A DNA stretch of 6,831 nt from Planctomycetota bacterium (GTDB lineage Bacteria; Planctomycetota; UBA1135; GCA-002686595). Made by a program: the position numbers and the translations under genes. The number at the start of each line of letters is the position of its first letter. Positions within the stretch are counted from its first letter, which is position 1. Under the pieces are notes generated by a model. That model did not search any database and was not told the DNA's origin. It was given only the letters and a program-made list of their open reading frames with translations. This document shows, piece by piece, positions 5,743 to 6,831 of the stretch. The stretch covers positions 1 to 6,831 of the forward strand of contig JAJDES010000514.1 of the NCBI GenBank assembly GCA_029259675.1, written 5' to 3'.

Positions 5743-6831
5743 GCTAGGCACCGGCCTTGCGCTTTGGCGGCCACGCGACCGGGCAGTCCGTAGAGCTTGA
5801 CGAAGCCTTTGCTGTCGGCCTGGTCGTAACCAAGGCTTTCCCCAAAGGTGGCCAAGTCTTCGCTGTAGAGGGAATTGGGACTCGTTGCGGACAACGACGT
5901 GGCGCGTCCGCGACTCAATTCGACGGTGACTTCCCCACTTACGGGCGCGCACACTTGTTGGAAGAATGCATCGAGAGCTTCGCGCAGGGGATGGAACCAA
6001 CGCCCGGTGTAAACCAAGTCGGTGTAGTCGAGCATCAGCTTTTCGGCTTGACGCATCGTGTCGCGCTCCAGTGTGAGCGCTCGCAAGCTGCGCAACGCCT
6101 CGATCAATACCGTTCCTGCGGGGGTTTCGTAAACGCCACGGGACTTCATTCCCACCAAGCGGTTTTCGGTAATGTCGATCCGACCGACGCCGTGCAGGCC
6201 TGCGCGCTGGTTGAGACTTTCAATGAGTTCGACAGGGCCGAGCTGCTTGCCGTCCAGAGCAACGGGTACGCCTTGATCGAAGCGAATGCTCACAAGCTCC
6301 GGTTCGGAGGGTGCCGCTAGCGGGTCGGTGCTCAGCATCCAAACATCCGCCGGAGGTGCCTGGCCCGGATCTTCAAGCGCGCCGCCCTCGTGGCTGATGT
6401 GCCAAAGATTGCGGTCGCGTGAATAGATCTTTTCGGCGCTGGCCGTGATGGGGATTTTGGCACGCTTGGCGTATTCGATCGCGTCTTCCCGGCTGCGAAT
6501 GTCCCAATCGCGCCAAGGTGCGATGATCTCAAGCTCCGGGGCCAAGGCCTGATAGGCGAGTTCGAAGCGGACTTGATCGTTGCCCTTGCCGGTGCAGCCG
6601 TGTGCGACGGCGCTGGCTCCGATTTCGAGTGCGTACTCGACTTGGCCCTTGGCCAATACCGGGCGCGCCATACTGGTTCCCAGTAAGTAGCGGCCTTCAT
6701 ACACAGCCATTGCGCGCAAGCAAGGCCAAACGCATTCCGTTGTGAAGGCTTCGCGCAAATCCGCAATGCGGCAGCTGCTGGCCCCCGTACTGATGGCCTT
6801 TTCCTCGAGGCCTTCCAGTTCATCCGCCCCC
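5739..6831 (-). CDS. argG: Argininosuccinate synthase, N-terminus cut by window edge
   Basis: The visible 363 residues are the main part of argininosuccinate synthase, which joins citrulline and aspartate using ATP. The frame is open to the window edge. Its first visible residues (ADELEGLEEKAISTGASS) align with the region after the ATP-binding loop, so roughly 35-40 residues including the SGGLDTS P-loop lie outside. Family motifs seen are YEGRYLLGTSMARP, VAHGCTGKGNDQVRFEL (nucleotide and citrulline site), PWRDWDIRSREDAIEYAK, NLWHISHEGGALEDP, DITENRLVGMKSRGVYETPAGT, and YTGRWFHPLREALDAFF near the C-terminus. No internal stop or frameshift is seen. It is the first visible gene of the argG-argH-argA operon, and its stop overlaps the argH start. 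Its promoter and any arginine operator lie outside the window. Confidence 0.95.
   Translation of the reverse strand, partial: GADELEGLEEKAISTGASSCRIADLREAFTTECVWPCLRAMAVYEGRYLLGTSMARPVLAKGQVEYALEIGASAVAHGCTGKGNDQVRFELAYQALAPELEIIAPWRDWDIRSREDAIEYAKRAKIPITASAEKIYSRDRNLWHISHEGGALEDPGQAPPADVWMLSTDPLAAPSEPELVSIRFDQGVPVALDGKQLGPVELIESLNQRAGLHGVGRIDITENRLVGMKSRGVYETPAGTVLIEALRSLRALTLERDTMRQAEKLMLDYTDLVYTGRWFHPLREALDAFFQQVCAPVSGEVTVELSRGRATSLSATSPNSLYSEDLATFGESLGYDQADSKGFVKLYGLPGRVAAKAQGRCLA

Noticed and set aside
5743..6000. An 86-codon open frame continuing argH upstream to an ATG at 6000
   Set aside because: It lies inside argG in another frame, is Arg/Ser-rich with no family similarity, and the GTG at 5742 overlapping the argG stop is the natural argH start.
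5757..6320. 187-codon open frame on the plus strand inside argG
   Set aside because: It is antisense to the strongly conserved argG coding sequence and its product has no recognisable motif.

Overview
The window comes from a bacterial chromosome, probably that of a Gram-negative, diderm organism. Coding density is very high, base composition is moderately GC-rich by eye, and two genes encode probable lipoproteins. The mix of VCBS/FG-GAP beta-propeller proteins, a sulfatase-fold lipoprotein and a compact argG-argH-short argA cluster recalls deltaproteobacterial (Myxococcota-like) or Planctomycetota genomes. That lineage guess is inference only; no rRNA or marker gene is present to settle it.

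Left part, plus strand (1-2193): the 3' end of one VCBS/FG-GAP repeat protein is followed after 2 bp by a complete 590-residue VCBS/FG-GAP protein. That second protein has seven Asp-rich calcium-loop motifs and a short hydrophobic N-terminus ending in a possible lipobox. The two genes look like a tandem pair of related cell-surface or exported proteins. The second gene converges with the next gene across only 14 bp.

Right part, minus strand (6831 down to 2208): reading leftward, the order is argG (argininosuccinate synthase, 5' end cut by the window edge), argH (argininosuccinate lyase), a short single-domain argA-type N-acetylglutamate synthase (GNAT fold), then a 119-bp gap and a lipoprotein of the sulfatase/alkaline-phosphatase superfamily. 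argG and argH overlap through a GTGA stop/start. argH and argA overlap by 13 nt (34 nt with an alternative start). The three arg genes therefore almost certainly form one translationally coupled operon. It covers the first step (glutamate acetylation) and the last two steps (citrulline to argininosuccinate to arginine) of arginine synthesis. The sulfatase-like gene probably has its own promoter.

Three points deserve a second look. The sulfatase-like protein has Thr where sulfatases carry the Cys or Ser that becomes formylglycine. A run of lysine codons at the end of argH could allow a -1 frameshift giving an ArgH-ArgA fusion. The VCBS lipoprotein carries a seven-motif layout that would suit a seven-bladed propeller. 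I found no RNA gene, insertion sequence, CRISPR array or convincing intrinsic terminator. I see no clear sign of a wholly new system; most of the window is well-known gene families with a few unusual details.
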